Shown: piece after piece, positions 11,724 to 19,835 of the stretch | Position numbering within the stretch: position 1 is the stretch's first letter | Layout: each line of letters starts with the position of its first letter | Origin: a virus | Reading direction: 5' to 3' (one strand) | DNA: 24,499 nucleotides | Virus record (IMG/VR): IMGVR_UViG_3300042890_000642 | Span: 1-24,499 of that record | Program-made: the position numbers and the translations under genes | The notes under the pieces: generated by a model | What the model was told of the DNA's origin: nothing | Databases searched by the model: none | Seen by the model: only the letters and a program-made list of their open reading frames with translations

Positions 11724-13153
11724 TGTCGTCTCATTCTAGTACCTGCTGCTGTGAGGGTTGTCCCTGCTGCGATGGCGATGAGGGTTCGGCGTTCTCCTAC
11801 AGGGATGTTTGAGCCTGTTGGCACATAGTCGTCGAATCCGCCGAAGATGTCTATGGTTTGTTCGAACACTTCTTGGACTGCGAGGGGTGCGTCTTGGATT
11901 GCTGCTGTGAGTTCGGCTATCTGTGTTTCGTCTAGTTGTGCGACTTCGATGGTTTCAAAGATTTCTGTGGCTTGTTCTTCGGTGATGACAGCCAACACTT
12001 CGGGGTTGGTGGCGAGGGCTTCGGCTTGGTCGGCTGTTACTGCGGTGGCAAGGATTTGGGTGATGAGTGCTACTGCTTCTTCGGGGGCTAGGTTTTCGAT
12101 TGTGTCCACAACGGTGTCGAATTGTTCTTCGGTGAGGGGGATGTCTGTGTCGCCAGCGTCTAGGAGGGCTTCTACGAGTTCGGGTGATAATTCCTCAATA
12201 AGTTCCATTGGGGGCATTAGAGGGGGTTCTGGTGCGTCTAGTGGCATGTCTGGTGGCAAAGGCATCATGTCGGGTGGCAGTGGCATGGTGTCTGGTGGCT
12301 CTGGTAGTAGCCCGACAAACGGTAGCGTATCGGGTGGATAAACAGTAGGGTACGTGTCGGGAGGGAGATTTAATGTTTCTGGTGGATATGTTTCAATCTC
12401 TGGTAGTACGAGGGGTGGTATCTCTGGCATGGCTGGCGGCTCTATTTGTGGTAGAGGAACCGTTGCTGGCGGCTCTGGCATTGTTGGCTCTACTGGGATT
12501 GTGGCGATTGTTTGAAGTGTCGTAGTAGTCAAGTTTGGTGGTACATCCACAGTCGTAGAGGGTGCAATAGTAGAAGTGGTCGTCGTTGTAGTCGTGGATG
12601 TTGTTGTGGATTCCCATGAGGTTGTTGTCTCCTGAATAGTGGTAGTCGTATCTGGGATAGTGGTATTTGGAACCGTGGTTGTAGTGGTTGTTAATCCATC
12701 CCAAAGAGAAAGATTGCTGATAGTTAAGTGCCCTGGCTGGCAGCAAGAGTCTGTCGAGTACTGACGAAACGTAAAGATGTCACTTTCTTGAACAGGTATT
12801 GACATTGAACCTGTCGCATTGTTTTGTTGCGTAATCAACGTGTAAACCCCATTGATACCGTACTGTGGTGGGTCGTATGACCACCCGTCATTGGTCTGGT
12901 ATGTCCAAGTAAAATCTATTGTGTCCACATCCGCAGGGATTGTGGTTTCAATCTTCACCCAATGCGCTTGACCGCTGCAACCACCGTAGTCAGGTCCGTG
13001 AAGGGTAATCGAAGTGCCAACTATTTCAACAGAACCGTTGCATGCTTGCGATTGGCTGTATGTCCAGTCTCCTGTAACGTCTGCTTTGGCGGGTTGTGCG
13101 AGTAGCGCGAGTATTGCTACTGGAACAAATATCAGCCAGCGTGAGCCACGCAC
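11720..13153 (-). CDS. Large secreted Thr/Pro-rich surface protein, probably membrane-anchored
   Basis: 477 residues from a GTG at 13153, two bases after the previous stop; an in-frame TTG four codons upstream is the alternative. Residues 1-24 are a signal peptide (RGSRWLIFVPVAILALLAQ, likely cut after PAKA). Residues 25-152 look like a beta-sandwich with Cys at 38, 59, 137, 138. Residues 155-213 are a Thr-rich linker, 220-317 a Pro-rich stalk with PPDTM/PPDMM repeats, and 318-438 an acidic helical part with several T/S-x-E-Q-led helices. Residues 457-471 form a hydrophobic stretch flanked by Arg, a probable C-terminal anchor. It lies between fibre and lysis genes. A host-envelope or virion surface role is inferred; no homologue is named. 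Confidence 0.7.
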   Translation of the reverse strand: MRGSRWLIFVPVAILALLAQPAKADVTGDWTYSQSQACNGSVEIVGTSITLHGPDYGGCSGQAHWVKIETTIPADVDTIDFTWTYQTNDGWSYDPPQYGINGVYTLITQQNNATGSMSIPVQESDIFTFRQYSTDSCCQPGHLTISNLSLWDGLTTTTTTVPNTTIPDTTTTIQETTTSWESTTTSTTTTTTTSTIAPSTTVDVPPNLTTTTLQTIATIPVEPTMPEPPATVPLPQIEPPAMPEIPPLVLPEIETYPPETLNLPPDTYPTVYPPDTLPFVGLLPEPPDTMPLPPDMMPLPPDMPLDAPEPPLMPPMELIEELSPELVEALLDAGDTDIPLTEEQFDTVVDTIENLAPEEAVALITQILATAVTADQAEALATNPEVLAVITEEQATEIFETIEVAQLDETQIAELTAAIQDAPLAVQEVFEQTIDIFGGFDDYVPTGSNIPVGERRTLIAIAAGTTLTAAGTRMRRQ

Positions 13154-13155
13154 AT

Positions 13156-14007
13156 TTATGCCCAACTAACGTTTCCAGAACCAGCAGTCAACGTAGCCCT
13201 TTTATATCCACCAGAAGCAGCCGACTCTGTACCAGTCAAACCAGCACCAATCGTGATAGTGAACGAATCTGCGTAACGCAAGATAACAACACCACTACCA
13301 CCAGCATTACCTGAACCAGACGAACCTGAACCTGAACCACCACCACCCGTGTTTGCTGTTCCAGCGTTGCCTGTGCCGTCACTACCAGTTCCACCACCGC
13401 CGTTACCACCAGCGTTTGTTTGACCGTTGTTACTGTTTGTTCCACCACCACCACCACCACCACGGTAAACAGAAGTTCCAGTGATCGAAGAAGCAAGACC
13501 GACACCGCCAGCACCGTTGTTGACTTCGCTGCTACCAGAAGCACCTACACCACCAGCACCACCACCACCGCCACCGCCACTGAGGTTTGTTGACGAGTTA
13601 TATGAACCACGACCACCCGCATAGCCTTGATTGGCTGTTCCCGAACCACCCGTGAACCATGTGCTATCACCCGAACCAGCACCGCCACCTGAACCGCCAG
13701 TAGAACCATTAGCAAGACCAGTAGCACCAGCACCACCAGCAGCCGCAACAACAGTAGAGAAAGTAGAACTTTGAGCAGAACCGCCGACAACAACAGAATA
13801 GTTTACGTTAGATGAAACAGTTAACGGTGTCTCAGCACTTGCCCCACCACCAGATGATTCCCCAGAAACAGAGTTACGGTATCCACCAGCACCACCGCCG
13901 CCACCTGCGTACCCACTGGCCGTAGCACCACCAGCACCGCCACCACCGATAACAAGATAGTCAACAGTTAACTCACCAACAGGAACCACAGAAGCAAGAA
14001 TTTGCAT
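13156..14007 (-). CDS. Glycine-rich tail-fibre-like protein
   Basis: 283 residues from MQILASVVPVGELTVDYLVI at 14007 (TAATG overlap). The opening strand 'VDYLVIGGGGAGG' begins a long glycine-rich region with many GGGGGGG/GGSGGG patches, a domain typical of phage fibre tips. It ends 'SGVVILRYADSFTI' followed by a short beta part (LTGTESAASGGYKRA). Glycine-rich fibre domains form polyglycine-II bundles that contact receptors. A second gene of the same kind lies at 22.1-23.1 kb. Its downstream neighbour is the secreted protein. Confidence 0.75.
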   Translation of the reverse strand: MQILASVVPVGELTVDYLVIGGGGAGGATASGYAGGGGGAGGYRNSVSGESSGGGASAETPLTVSSNVNYSVVVGGSAQSSTFSTVVAAAGGAGATGLANGSTGGSGGGAGSGDSTWFTGGSGTANQGYAGGRGSYNSSTNLSGGGGGGGAGGVGASGSSEVNNGAGGVGLASSITGTSVYRGGGGGGGTNSNNGQTNAGGNGGGGTGSDGTGNAGTANTGGGGSGSGSSGSGNAGGSGVVILRYADSFTITIGAGLTGTESAASGGYKRATLTAGSGNVSWA

Positions 14008-14870
14008 TACGCGCTCAAATTGCCAACAGCCATCCAAGTATCCGCAGCAATCTGAACAACAGTTGCCACAGAATACTGACCTGTCAACTTCAACTTGTTA
14101 CCACTAGAACGAATCGTCACACCACTACCAGCAGTAATTGTTACCTGACCAGCACCAAGTTGCATAATGTTTATTTGGTCGCCAACAGCAAACGCAACAG
14201 ACGAATTAGGGGGAACGGTCAACGTCGAAGCAGAAGCATTAGTCATCGTCACAGTCTTATGTGCATCCAAAAGAACCGCCGTATAGGAAGTTCCAGTCTG
14301 GTTATTAAATGTCATGCCTTTTAGTTGACCTGAGCCAACAGACAATAACGCCAACTTATCCTGAGTTACGTTCGCATCCAAAATCTTTGCGGTAGTAACA
14401 GCATTAGAAGCAATACCACCAGCAGCAATCTGACCCCACGCAACACCATTAGTTGCAGAAGAATCAGCCAACAAAGCATAAGTGTTAGTACCAACAGCCA
14501 AACGATTCAACGCCGACCCAGAAGTAACCAACAAGTCGCCCTTAGTGGTCAGTTTTGATACAACCTCGTTAGCCTCATCCGCATCATTAGCCGTAAACAC
14601 CGGATAGATCGCCGCACCCGAAGCATGACTGCTTGCACTCGTATCATCCTGACCCCGAACCAAAGTAAGAGTCGAACCCGAAATAGTTGCACTGCACTTC
14701 TCCTCAGTTGAAGCACCTGGATCAATCACCACGTAAAACGAAACACCAGCAGACCCAGGCCAGCCAGTTGTGGCAGCCAAAGAACAGGTCGTATCGGTTG
14801 TGTTGATACCTGCCGTGATAGTTGTTGCTACCGCCGAACCTGAATACTGTCGTCGCGTAAAAGCTGCCAT
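14007..14870 (-). CDS. Tail-fibre/baseplate-like structural protein
   Basis: 287 residues, MAAFTRRQYSGSAVATTITAGI. Low-complexity Ser/Thr/Ala/Val beta composition, with phrases common in fibres: 'STLTLVRGQDDTSASSHASGAAIYPV', 'LTTKGDLLVTSGSALNRLAVGTNTYALLADSSATNGVAWGQI', and an end like 'VTITAGSGVTIRSSGNKLKLTGQYSVATVVQIAADTWMAVGNL'. The middle block is typical of phage fibre proteins that carry 'TTKGDLxxxxG...RLxxGxxGxxLxxds...GxxW'. Attached to the nozzle-like gene upstream and the Gly-rich protein downstream. Confidence 0.7.
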   Translation of the reverse strand: MAAFTRRQYSGSAVATTITAGINTTDTTCSLAATTGWPGSAGVSFYVVIDPGASTEEKCSATISGSTLTLVRGQDDTSASSHASGAAIYPVFTANDADEANEVVSKLTTKGDLLVTSGSALNRLAVGTNTYALLADSSATNGVAWGQIAAGGIASNAVTTAKILDANVTQDKLALLSVGSGQLKGMTFNNQTGTSYTAVLLDAHKTVTMTNASASTLTVPPNSSVAFAVGDQINIMQLGAGQVTITAGSGVTIRSSGNKLKLTGQYSVATVVQIAADTWMAVGNLSA

Positions 14871-14877
14871 AGTAGGG

Positions 14878-16716
14878 CTATCTTACACTACGCATAATAA
14901 TGGTACAGGTTCCGTTCCAGTCCCAAGCGTTGTGGTTGTTGGCTGAGTCCACAGGTTGCCAGCGTACATCTTCAACAATCACCGAGTAGGTGTATGCGTT
15001 TTCTTGGTAAGTAACAACGCGAGGGTTTTCTACAAGGTCACGCAGATACGACAGTTCTAGGTCTACGTCTACAAAGTATTCAAATCCACGAATGTTTAGG
15101 TTGTGGTGAAGCAGTAGTGGTACTGAAAAAATTTGTGAACGCAACGGTGCAGCATACGCCCTACCCAACCAGCGGGTAATAGCAGGTCCGACAGTTGCAT
15201 CACTAGCAGAACGAGTCAAAGCAAGTCGTGCTTCGGCTTCAAATACTTTGGATTCAAACCCATCAAATGTGGACTCTAATGATCCAGCAACAGATTGTGT
15301 GCCAACAGAACGGAAACTACCTGAATCAGCAGCAACAGAAATAGCAACAGTGCCGTTCAACGGTTCGGTGCGCAAGTCCCATTTAGGAATAAACTTTGTG
15401 TCTGGCACACCCCAACGATAAATACCTGAATCAATGGTTCCTGACGCAACAAGATCAGTGGCATGCTCACAATAAACACCAAGCCCTGTAACCGTGAACA
15501 CTGGGCGCGTACCATACAAACTGATCGAAGGAACAGCACCTTGACCTGTGACCATCAAATCTGCTGCCCAAGCAGGCTGGTTAGTGGCAACCTGTGCGCT
15601 GATGTCCATACGCCCCAAGCCTGTAGAGGTGGCATCAAGGTTCTTGTATGAGAACCAAACAAACCGACCTTGTGAAGCAAACGCATCCACCTGTCCAACC
15701 TCGATCAACGGTCCTACAACAAGGTTGCCGTTGTCATCAGATGACGCAAACCTAAACCCTGTAGTTGTACCAATCAGCACATAGCCTAAATAGGAATCTA
15801 TTGCTGTGACGATTTCGCCTTCAGGTAGTTCGGCTGCCACAGTTGGTGCATCCAGAGCCGATCCATCTGTTTTGATAGTTGTCTTGTAAATCAACGATGT
15901 TTGACCCGCGTACCCTGCCGCATAAATATGGTTTTGTCCACCAGCAAACCCCACCCATGTCCAACTGCTGTTGCCATGAGTAAACAACCCTGCGCCTGGA
16001 CCACCCGAACTAATAAAGTTGTAGATCGTGGCACCAGCAGCAGCCATCAAACGGCCTTTGGTGTACTTAATTTTAGTGAACGTGTCTGTGCCTGAGATGT
16101 ATGAACTGAACGCACCCGTAGAGGTGTTGGTTACATGAATACCGTGAGATGCAAAACCAACCCATACGTTGTAACCGTCGCTTGTCATTGAACTAACATT
16201 GCCAGCAGGTTCAGAAGTACACGATGTAGGGCTAGCAGTAAGGCTCGTATAGAACGTCACGTTGCCGCCAGAACCCACATACAGGCGTGTGCCAGCAACA
16301 ATAGATTTTAGGGTTGCAGCAGCATCAGACAAGATTTGAGTGGTGTCTTTCAACAACGACAACTTGCCACGATCCCAAACATTCACACCCTTGTTGGAAC
16401 GGAAACGGTATGCCTCAGCGTCAGCAGTATCCGAATAGTTTTGACCTGCACCATAATGCCAAGACGACTGTGAACGCCTCCACAAACCCTGCGGGTTGAT
16501 CGCAGCCTCACCAGGTTCAGCAGATTGGTCAACCGAATCACGAACACGCGCATCAAACTGTCGTGTGAACTCATTGGATTTGGTATCAATCATGTATGGG
16601 CGACCGTTGATCGCAACAGGATAAATGTACGGAACAACCTGTGTGGAACCTGTACCAGAATAAAACGCTGGTGTATCCCTAAAAGGAAAACTGTTCTTCG
16701 TGATCGTTACAGCCAC
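14878..16716 (-). CDS. Large tail protein, probable beta-propeller/nozzle-like
   Basis: 612 residues from a GTG at 16716. The first 130 residues set a virion interface ('NSFPFRDTPAFYSGTGSTQVVPYIY' and 'QGLWRRSQSSWHYGAGQNY'). The middle (about 130-410) shows repeated short strands such as 'GTRLYVGSGGNVTFYTS', 'GYNVWVGFASHGIHVTN', 'GYVLIGTTTGFRF', as in a beta-propeller. The end is a folded beta part ('WQPVDSANNHNAWDWNGTCTIIMRSVR'). The pair with the 294-residue gene upstream resembles the adaptor/nozzle (T7 gp11/gp12) arrangement of podoviruses. That comparison is by layout only. Confidence 0.6.
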   Translation of the reverse strand: MAVTITKNSFPFRDTPAFYSGTGSTQVVPYIYPVAINGRPYMIDTKSNEFTRQFDARVRDSVDQSAEPGEAAINPQGLWRRSQSSWHYGAGQNYSDTADAEAYRFRSNKGVNVWDRGKLSLLKDTTQILSDAAATLKSIVAGTRLYVGSGGNVTFYTSLTASPTSCTSEPAGNVSSMTSDGYNVWVGFASHGIHVTNTSTGAFSSYISGTDTFTKIKYTKGRLMAAAGATIYNFISSGGPGAGLFTHGNSSWTWVGFAGGQNHIYAAGYAGQTSLIYKTTIKTDGSALDAPTVAAELPEGEIVTAIDSYLGYVLIGTTTGFRFASSDDNGNLVVGPLIEVGQVDAFASQGRFVWFSYKNLDATSTGLGRMDISAQVATNQPAWAADLMVTGQGAVPSISLYGTRPVFTVTGLGVYCEHATDLVASGTIDSGIYRWGVPDTKFIPKWDLRTEPLNGTVAISVAADSGSFRSVGTQSVAGSLESTFDGFESKVFEAEARLALTRSASDATVGPAITRWLGRAYAAPLRSQIFSVPLLLHHNLNIRGFEYFVDVDLELSYLRDLVENPRVVTYQENAYTYSVIVEDVRWQPVDSANNHNAWDWNGTCTIIMRSVR

Positions 16717-16718
16717 GG

Positions 16719-17603
16719 CTACACCCTGATCGTTAGTGGGTACTGTCTCGCAAGTTTTGCTGCTTCAGAAATAATACGATCACGACGCAACCTCAAAATG
16801 TTTGTAACTGAATTAGAAATAGAACCAGCAGGAACCTCATCAGATCTACGAGTATCACCCTGTGACTCAATGAAGTTACGTTTCACCTCACGAACAGACA
16901 ACATGCGAGCCATCACACCCATCTCAACAATGTCTTCCATGCTTATCGGCATCAAACAAACCGACTGAATATCTGAGGCAATAGTAGAAGCACGAACAAA
17001 TGGGGCTTTGTATCGAACACGCAAAGTACCTGCCATAGACACCTCATCAAAAGTCAAAGCAAACCCTGACGCAAAATCGGATGTAGGCAAATCCCTTGAC
17101 AAACGCACCCCACGCAACACCGGATAATCGGAAGACAAATAGCGTAACCGCACATCAATCAAGTCAATGATCGTGGTTGCACTTGTCAAGTTAACCTGAC
17201 GGTCAGCACCGTTGTAATCCACATCAACAGACACGGTACGGAACAAACCATTCAGAGGGCTAGACAAATCATCAATGTCCTGGTTCAACGCTTCCAGCAT
17301 TTGTGCTTTAGGGAAACGAGGATTTAACGTCACGATTGCGGTAGCAGTATGAGCTGCCGCAGTAGTCCCCAAATAGCCACGCTCAACTGTTACCGATTTA
17401 GAACCACTTGACGCTTCCCAAATATAAACCAGTTCGGAATCAATCTCAAACACTGTTCCAGCGCGAAGTCCACCCAAGTCATAGGTCATAACAAAAGAGG
17501 TATCCGACGAAGATACAGTTATCGCTAACTTGTTTCGTTCCTCAATAGTTCCCGAAAGAAGTTGGCGATTGACCCGATCCAGTAGTGCGCTGGCGGTTGA
17601 CAT
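16719..17603 (-). CDS. Structural protein, possible head-tail adaptor-like
   Basis: 294 residues. A helix opening (MSTASALLDRVNRQLLSGTI) is followed by a beta part with 'GTVFEIDSELVYIWEASSGSKSVTVERGYLGTTAAAHTA', a motif seen in many phage neck and baseplate proteins, then mixed alpha/beta, then a long helical end ('VEMGVMARMLSVREVKRNFIESQGD', 'NILRLRRDRIISEAAKLARQ'). Helical bundle plus beta insertion suits an adaptor that joins the portal and tail. Starts right after the stop of the 37-residue basic gene. Alternative: a tail completion protein. Confidence 0.55.
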   Translation of the reverse strand: MSTASALLDRVNRQLLSGTIEERNKLAITVSSSDTSFVMTYDLGGLRAGTVFEIDSELVYIWEASSGSKSVTVERGYLGTTAAAHTATAIVTLNPRFPKAQMLEALNQDIDDLSSPLNGLFRTVSVDVDYNGADRQVNLTSATTIIDLIDVRLRYLSSDYPVLRGVRLSRDLPTSDFASGFALTFDEVSMAGTLRVRYKAPFVRASTIASDIQSVCLMPISMEDIVEMGVMARMLSVREVKRNFIESQGDTRRSDEVPAGSISNSVTNILRLRRDRIISEAAKLARQYPLTIRV

Positions 17604-17717
17604 TTACTTCTTTTTCTTGGCCTTCATCATCGGTTTGTCCATCTTCTTGGCCATTTTCTTTGCGTCAGCCTTACCTTTGGCAGTGTAAGGGAATTTCATT
17701 TTTCCAACTTTAGGCAT
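17604..17717 (-). CDS. Tiny Lys-rich protein, MPKVGKMKFPYT family
   Basis: 37 residues: MPKVGKMKFPYTAKGKADAK, then Lys-rich to the end (KAKKKK). The opening 'MPKVGKMKFPYT' is one I recall as a short conserved protein of many aquatic and other phages near structural genes. AAAGGAAC lies 7 bases before the ATG. It would be strongly basic and could bind DNA in the capsid. Sits directly before the adaptor-like gene. Confidence 0.75.
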   Translation of the reverse strand: MPKVGKMKFPYTAKGKADAKKMAKKMDKPMMKAKKKK

Positions 17718-17758
17718 AATCGTTCCTTTCAAGGTTTAGAAAAACAGATTACCACACA

Positions 17759-18019
17759 TCAACAATCCCATTTGCGTAACGCCAAAGCCTTCCGAGTCGG
17801 TTTACCTTTGCTGTCCTTCAACGGACCTGGCATCCCGCCCATCCTTGCACAAAACGATTTGCGTCGAGCAGCCGCTTTAGGTGACTTTGCTGCTTGCTTC
17901 GCTGACACAGGTGGTTTCAGATTCATACCTTGTGCTTTGGCAGATGCACGACCTTTAGCGTTCAGACCGCCAGTAGGGTTCTTACCTTCTTTGCGTTGCC
18001 AAGCAGCAGTCTTAGCCAC
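17759..18019 (-). CDS. DUF6321-like basic phage protein
   Basis: 86 residues from a GTG at 18019. The chain 'TAAWQRKEGKNPTGGLNAKGRASA', 'NLKPPVSAKQAAKSPKAAARRKSFCARM' and 'GPLKDSKGKPTRKALALRKWDC' matches, by memory, the DUF6321 phage family, with the RRKSFCARM and KALALRKWxC motifs intact. Very basic; likely virion or DNA-associated. Its start lies inside the preceding 53-residue basic gene (8-base overlap). Two Cys are conserved in the family; function is not known. Confidence 0.75.
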   Translation of the reverse strand: MAKTAAWQRKEGKNPTGGLNAKGRASAKAQGMNLKPPVSAKQAAKSPKAAARRKSFCARMGGMPGPLKDSKGKPTRKALALRKWDC

Positions 18020-18173
18020 GCTTCTTTGCGGCCTTCATGTTGTCAATCAAATTAGGGTACGGGCGACCAGCAGCTTTAGCCGAAGCCTTCGCAGCAGCCT
18101 TCTTCTTTGGGGACAACTTCTTAGATTTTTTTTTAGGGTTTGGTGTATCCCAAACTGCTTTAGGTTTCATCAT
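18012..18173 (-). CDS. Tiny Lys-rich protein with RPYPNLIDNM motif (53 aa)
   Basis: 53 residues: MMKPKAVWDTPNPKKKSKKL, then a Lys/Ala-rich helix, 'GRPYPNLIDNMKAAKKRG'. The closing 'GRPYPNLxDNM' motif is one I recall in small basic phage proteins next to DUF6321-like genes. Starts with an ATGA overlap after the glycosyltransferase. Third of a row of three very basic mini proteins; DNA condensation or virion packing is the likely theme. Confidence 0.7.
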   Translation of the reverse strand: MMKPKAVWDTPNPKKKSKKLSPKKKAAAKASAKAAGRPYPNLIDNMKAAKKRG

Positions 18174-19294
18174 GCCAATACTCCTGCGTTTAATAGGACA
18201 TCTCTGACATTTAACACTACACGATGCTTCATTCCTGGTAACAGTTCCACACGATGTTGACCGATGGTGGCTTGCACCCGTTTAGATACCTCAATTTCGC
18301 ATGTAGGTTCAAACGGTTTCCAAACCCCAGTAGACCTGTTGGTAGTTGGCTGAACGATCTGTAGCACTTGTTCGGCTGCTGTGTCCCAGTTAAACGCTGC
18401 TGTTTGTGGGGCTGTCAGGAACGCCTGACGACGGTACTTGTCACGTTTGTTGTATAAGTCTTTGATGGCTTCTGCTAATGCTTCTGCGTCTGGTTCATCC
18501 CAGTTGCCCATGTCCTGCCAAACACCTTTAGCGGTCGGGACACTGGTGGTTGGTATGCGATGGGTGGCAAGATCAGCGAACTCTCGATGCCCATGAGCGT
18601 TAGACAGGATCGTTGGGATACCCGCTGAGACAGCCTGCAACGGCATGAGACCGAACCCTTCACCACGGGACACCGACACAAACCCATCCATAGAACGAAC
18701 CAAATCACGTTCCTGTTCAACAGTTAACCATTCACGATGAATTACCACATTCGGGTAATCCAAGTTCTTTGGCGCAGACAGGTGAGGTGGCACAATCTTG
18801 ATATGCAGTTCAGCGTCAGGTAGCTGCAACTTGTTAAACACTTCCAGTACCACATCTAAGCCTTTGCGATACCACTCCGAACCGCCGCACATGATCCGGA
18901 ACTTACCATCAGGTTTGTTCTCAGATGGACACCAAACATCACGGTCAACGCCCAACGGGATCATATGAACATTGTCGTGGAATTGGGAGAACAAGTCATA
19001 GTTGTGCATAGATGGCACAATGATCGTTTCTATCAGCGGGATGTATTCATAAAACTGTGGTGGCAACCAGTTTGTTTCCCACATGGTTAAAACCGATACA
19101 CGCTGGTCATCAAACCAACCTGCGATCAGGTTGGGTCGTAACGCAAACATCACAGTTTCGGCACGGTCATCAAGTGTTACCTTTTCCGATAACGCTGTCT
19201 TCAACCCTTGCACCATTTTCCCGTAACCGATATGCGGGATGTTTACACCTTCAACACTTAAAAGTCGGGAAGTATCCCTGATTCTGCCTGCCAT
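18170..19294 (-). CDS. GT-B glycosyltransferase (GT4-like)
   Basis: 374 residues. The C-terminal nucleotide-sugar half is clear: 'LGVDRDVW' (114-121), 'RIMCGGSEWYRKGLDVVL' with Arg/Lys 143-144, and 'VSRGEGFGLMPLQAVSAGIPTI' (208-229) as the donor loop. E212 is present, but the second Glu of the usual EX7E is Gln 220. The N-terminal half has 'HIGYGKMVQGLKTAL', typical of the acceptor domain. It would transfer a sugar to phage virion proteins, DNA or host wall polymer; the position among virion genes favours a virion target. The last 60 residues form an extra beta domain (ISKRVQATIGQHRVELLPG-like). Confidence 0.75.
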   Translation of the reverse strand: MAGRIRDTSRLLSVEGVNIPHIGYGKMVQGLKTALSEKVTLDDRAETVMFALRPNLIAGWFDDQRVSVLTMWETNWLPPQFYEYIPLIETIIVPSMHNYDLFSQFHDNVHMIPLGVDRDVWCPSENKPDGKFRIMCGGSEWYRKGLDVVLEVFNKLQLPDAELHIKIVPPHLSAPKNLDYPNVVIHREWLTVEQERDLVRSMDGFVSVSRGEGFGLMPLQAVSAGIPTILSNAHGHREFADLATHRIPTTSVPTAKGVWQDMGNWDEPDAEALAEAIKDLYNKRDKYRRQAFLTAPQTAAFNWDTAAEQVLQIVQPTTNRSTGVWKPFEPTCEIEVSKRVQATIGQHRVELLPGMKHRVVLNVRDVLLNAGVLA

Positions 19295-19542
19295 TTTTCT
19301 GTTGCTCTCGATTCCACGTTTGCAGCACCATCAATTTTTCTTGGTTGGATACCGTCTTGACGCAACCGTTTGTATGCGTCTAAGTCCTTTTCTAGCACAC
19401 GATCCTTTTGTGCGATGGTTGCTGACCGTGAAGAACCTGTACGGGTAGGCATAAGTTCTGCGCTGAATCCGACTGCTGACACTTTGCATCCAAAACAACC
19501 CTCAACATCCAGGTCAGGATGTGTCTCTCGATGTTTGATCAC
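19258..19542 (-). CDS. Conserved phage protein, HRETHPDLDVEGCFGCK type (94 aa)
   Basis: 94 residues from a GTG at 19542 (GTGA overlap). It opens 'MIKHRETHPDLDVEGCFGCKVSAVGFSAELMPTR', with a CFGC pair, then a basic helix 'RVLEKDLDAYKRLRQDGIQPRKIDGAANVESRATEKW'. I recall this exact arrangement in many actinophage proteins of unknown function near structural genes. The CxxC may bind zinc. Its end overlaps the glycosyltransferase start by 37 bases. Role unknown. Confidence 0.7.
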   Translation of the reverse strand: MIKHRETHPDLDVEGCFGCKVSAVGFSAELMPTRTGSSRSATIAQKDRVLEKDLDAYKRLRQDGIQPRKIDGAANVESRATEKWQAESGILPDF

Positions 19543-19835
19543 GATATGTAACTCCCGTATCCTGCTGCTGTTAACGATGCTACCTCGGTAGCATCCACCT
19601 CAATGTCATGCCCACCGTAGTACACCTTTATCACGGTTGACATGTTAGACGGCTGGTTCTCTGTGTATGACAGGTCGGTTAACTGGTACACGTTACGGCC
19701 ACGCGCTGTTGGTTGGCGATGCCGAGCCAATCTGTTAGCAAGCCGTTGTTCTTCGGACAGACGGTTTCCTTTGATGTCAAAGTCAGCCAATACTGGGGTC
19801 ACAAAGTTGTCGGTTGGTGTACGAAATATTGCCAT
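19539..19835 (-). CDS. Virion-associated protein, paralogue of the C-terminal domain of the next upstream gene
   Basis: 98 residues. It opens 'MAIFRTPTDNFVTPVLADFD' and goes on to 'GRNVYQLTDLSYTEN', 'VIKVYYGGHDIEVDATEVASLTAAGYGSYIS'. The last 86 residues of the upstream protein show the same plan: 'HIFRVPYTYQYIGGYFNDLD', 'ARNLYKLTDNSYT', 'KLWHGGRDHFLTAAEQEELTADGFGAYIS'. This gene is therefore the stand-alone form of that domain, presumably by duplication. The end motif (YGGHD ... LTAAGYG-YI) is one I have seen in phage minor virion proteins. Role unknown. Confidence 0.7.
   Translation of the reverse strand: MAIFRTPTDNFVTPVLADFDIKGNRLSEEQRLANRLARHRQPTARGRNVYQLTDLSYTENQPSNMSTVIKVYYGGHDIEVDATEVASLTAAGYGSYIS

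Noticed and set aside
11847-12341. Plus-strand frame of 164 codons opposite the secreted protein
   Set aside because: It is Ser/Gly-rich only because it is antisense to Thr/Pro/Glu codons; no ribosome binding site and no other plus-strand genes are credible.
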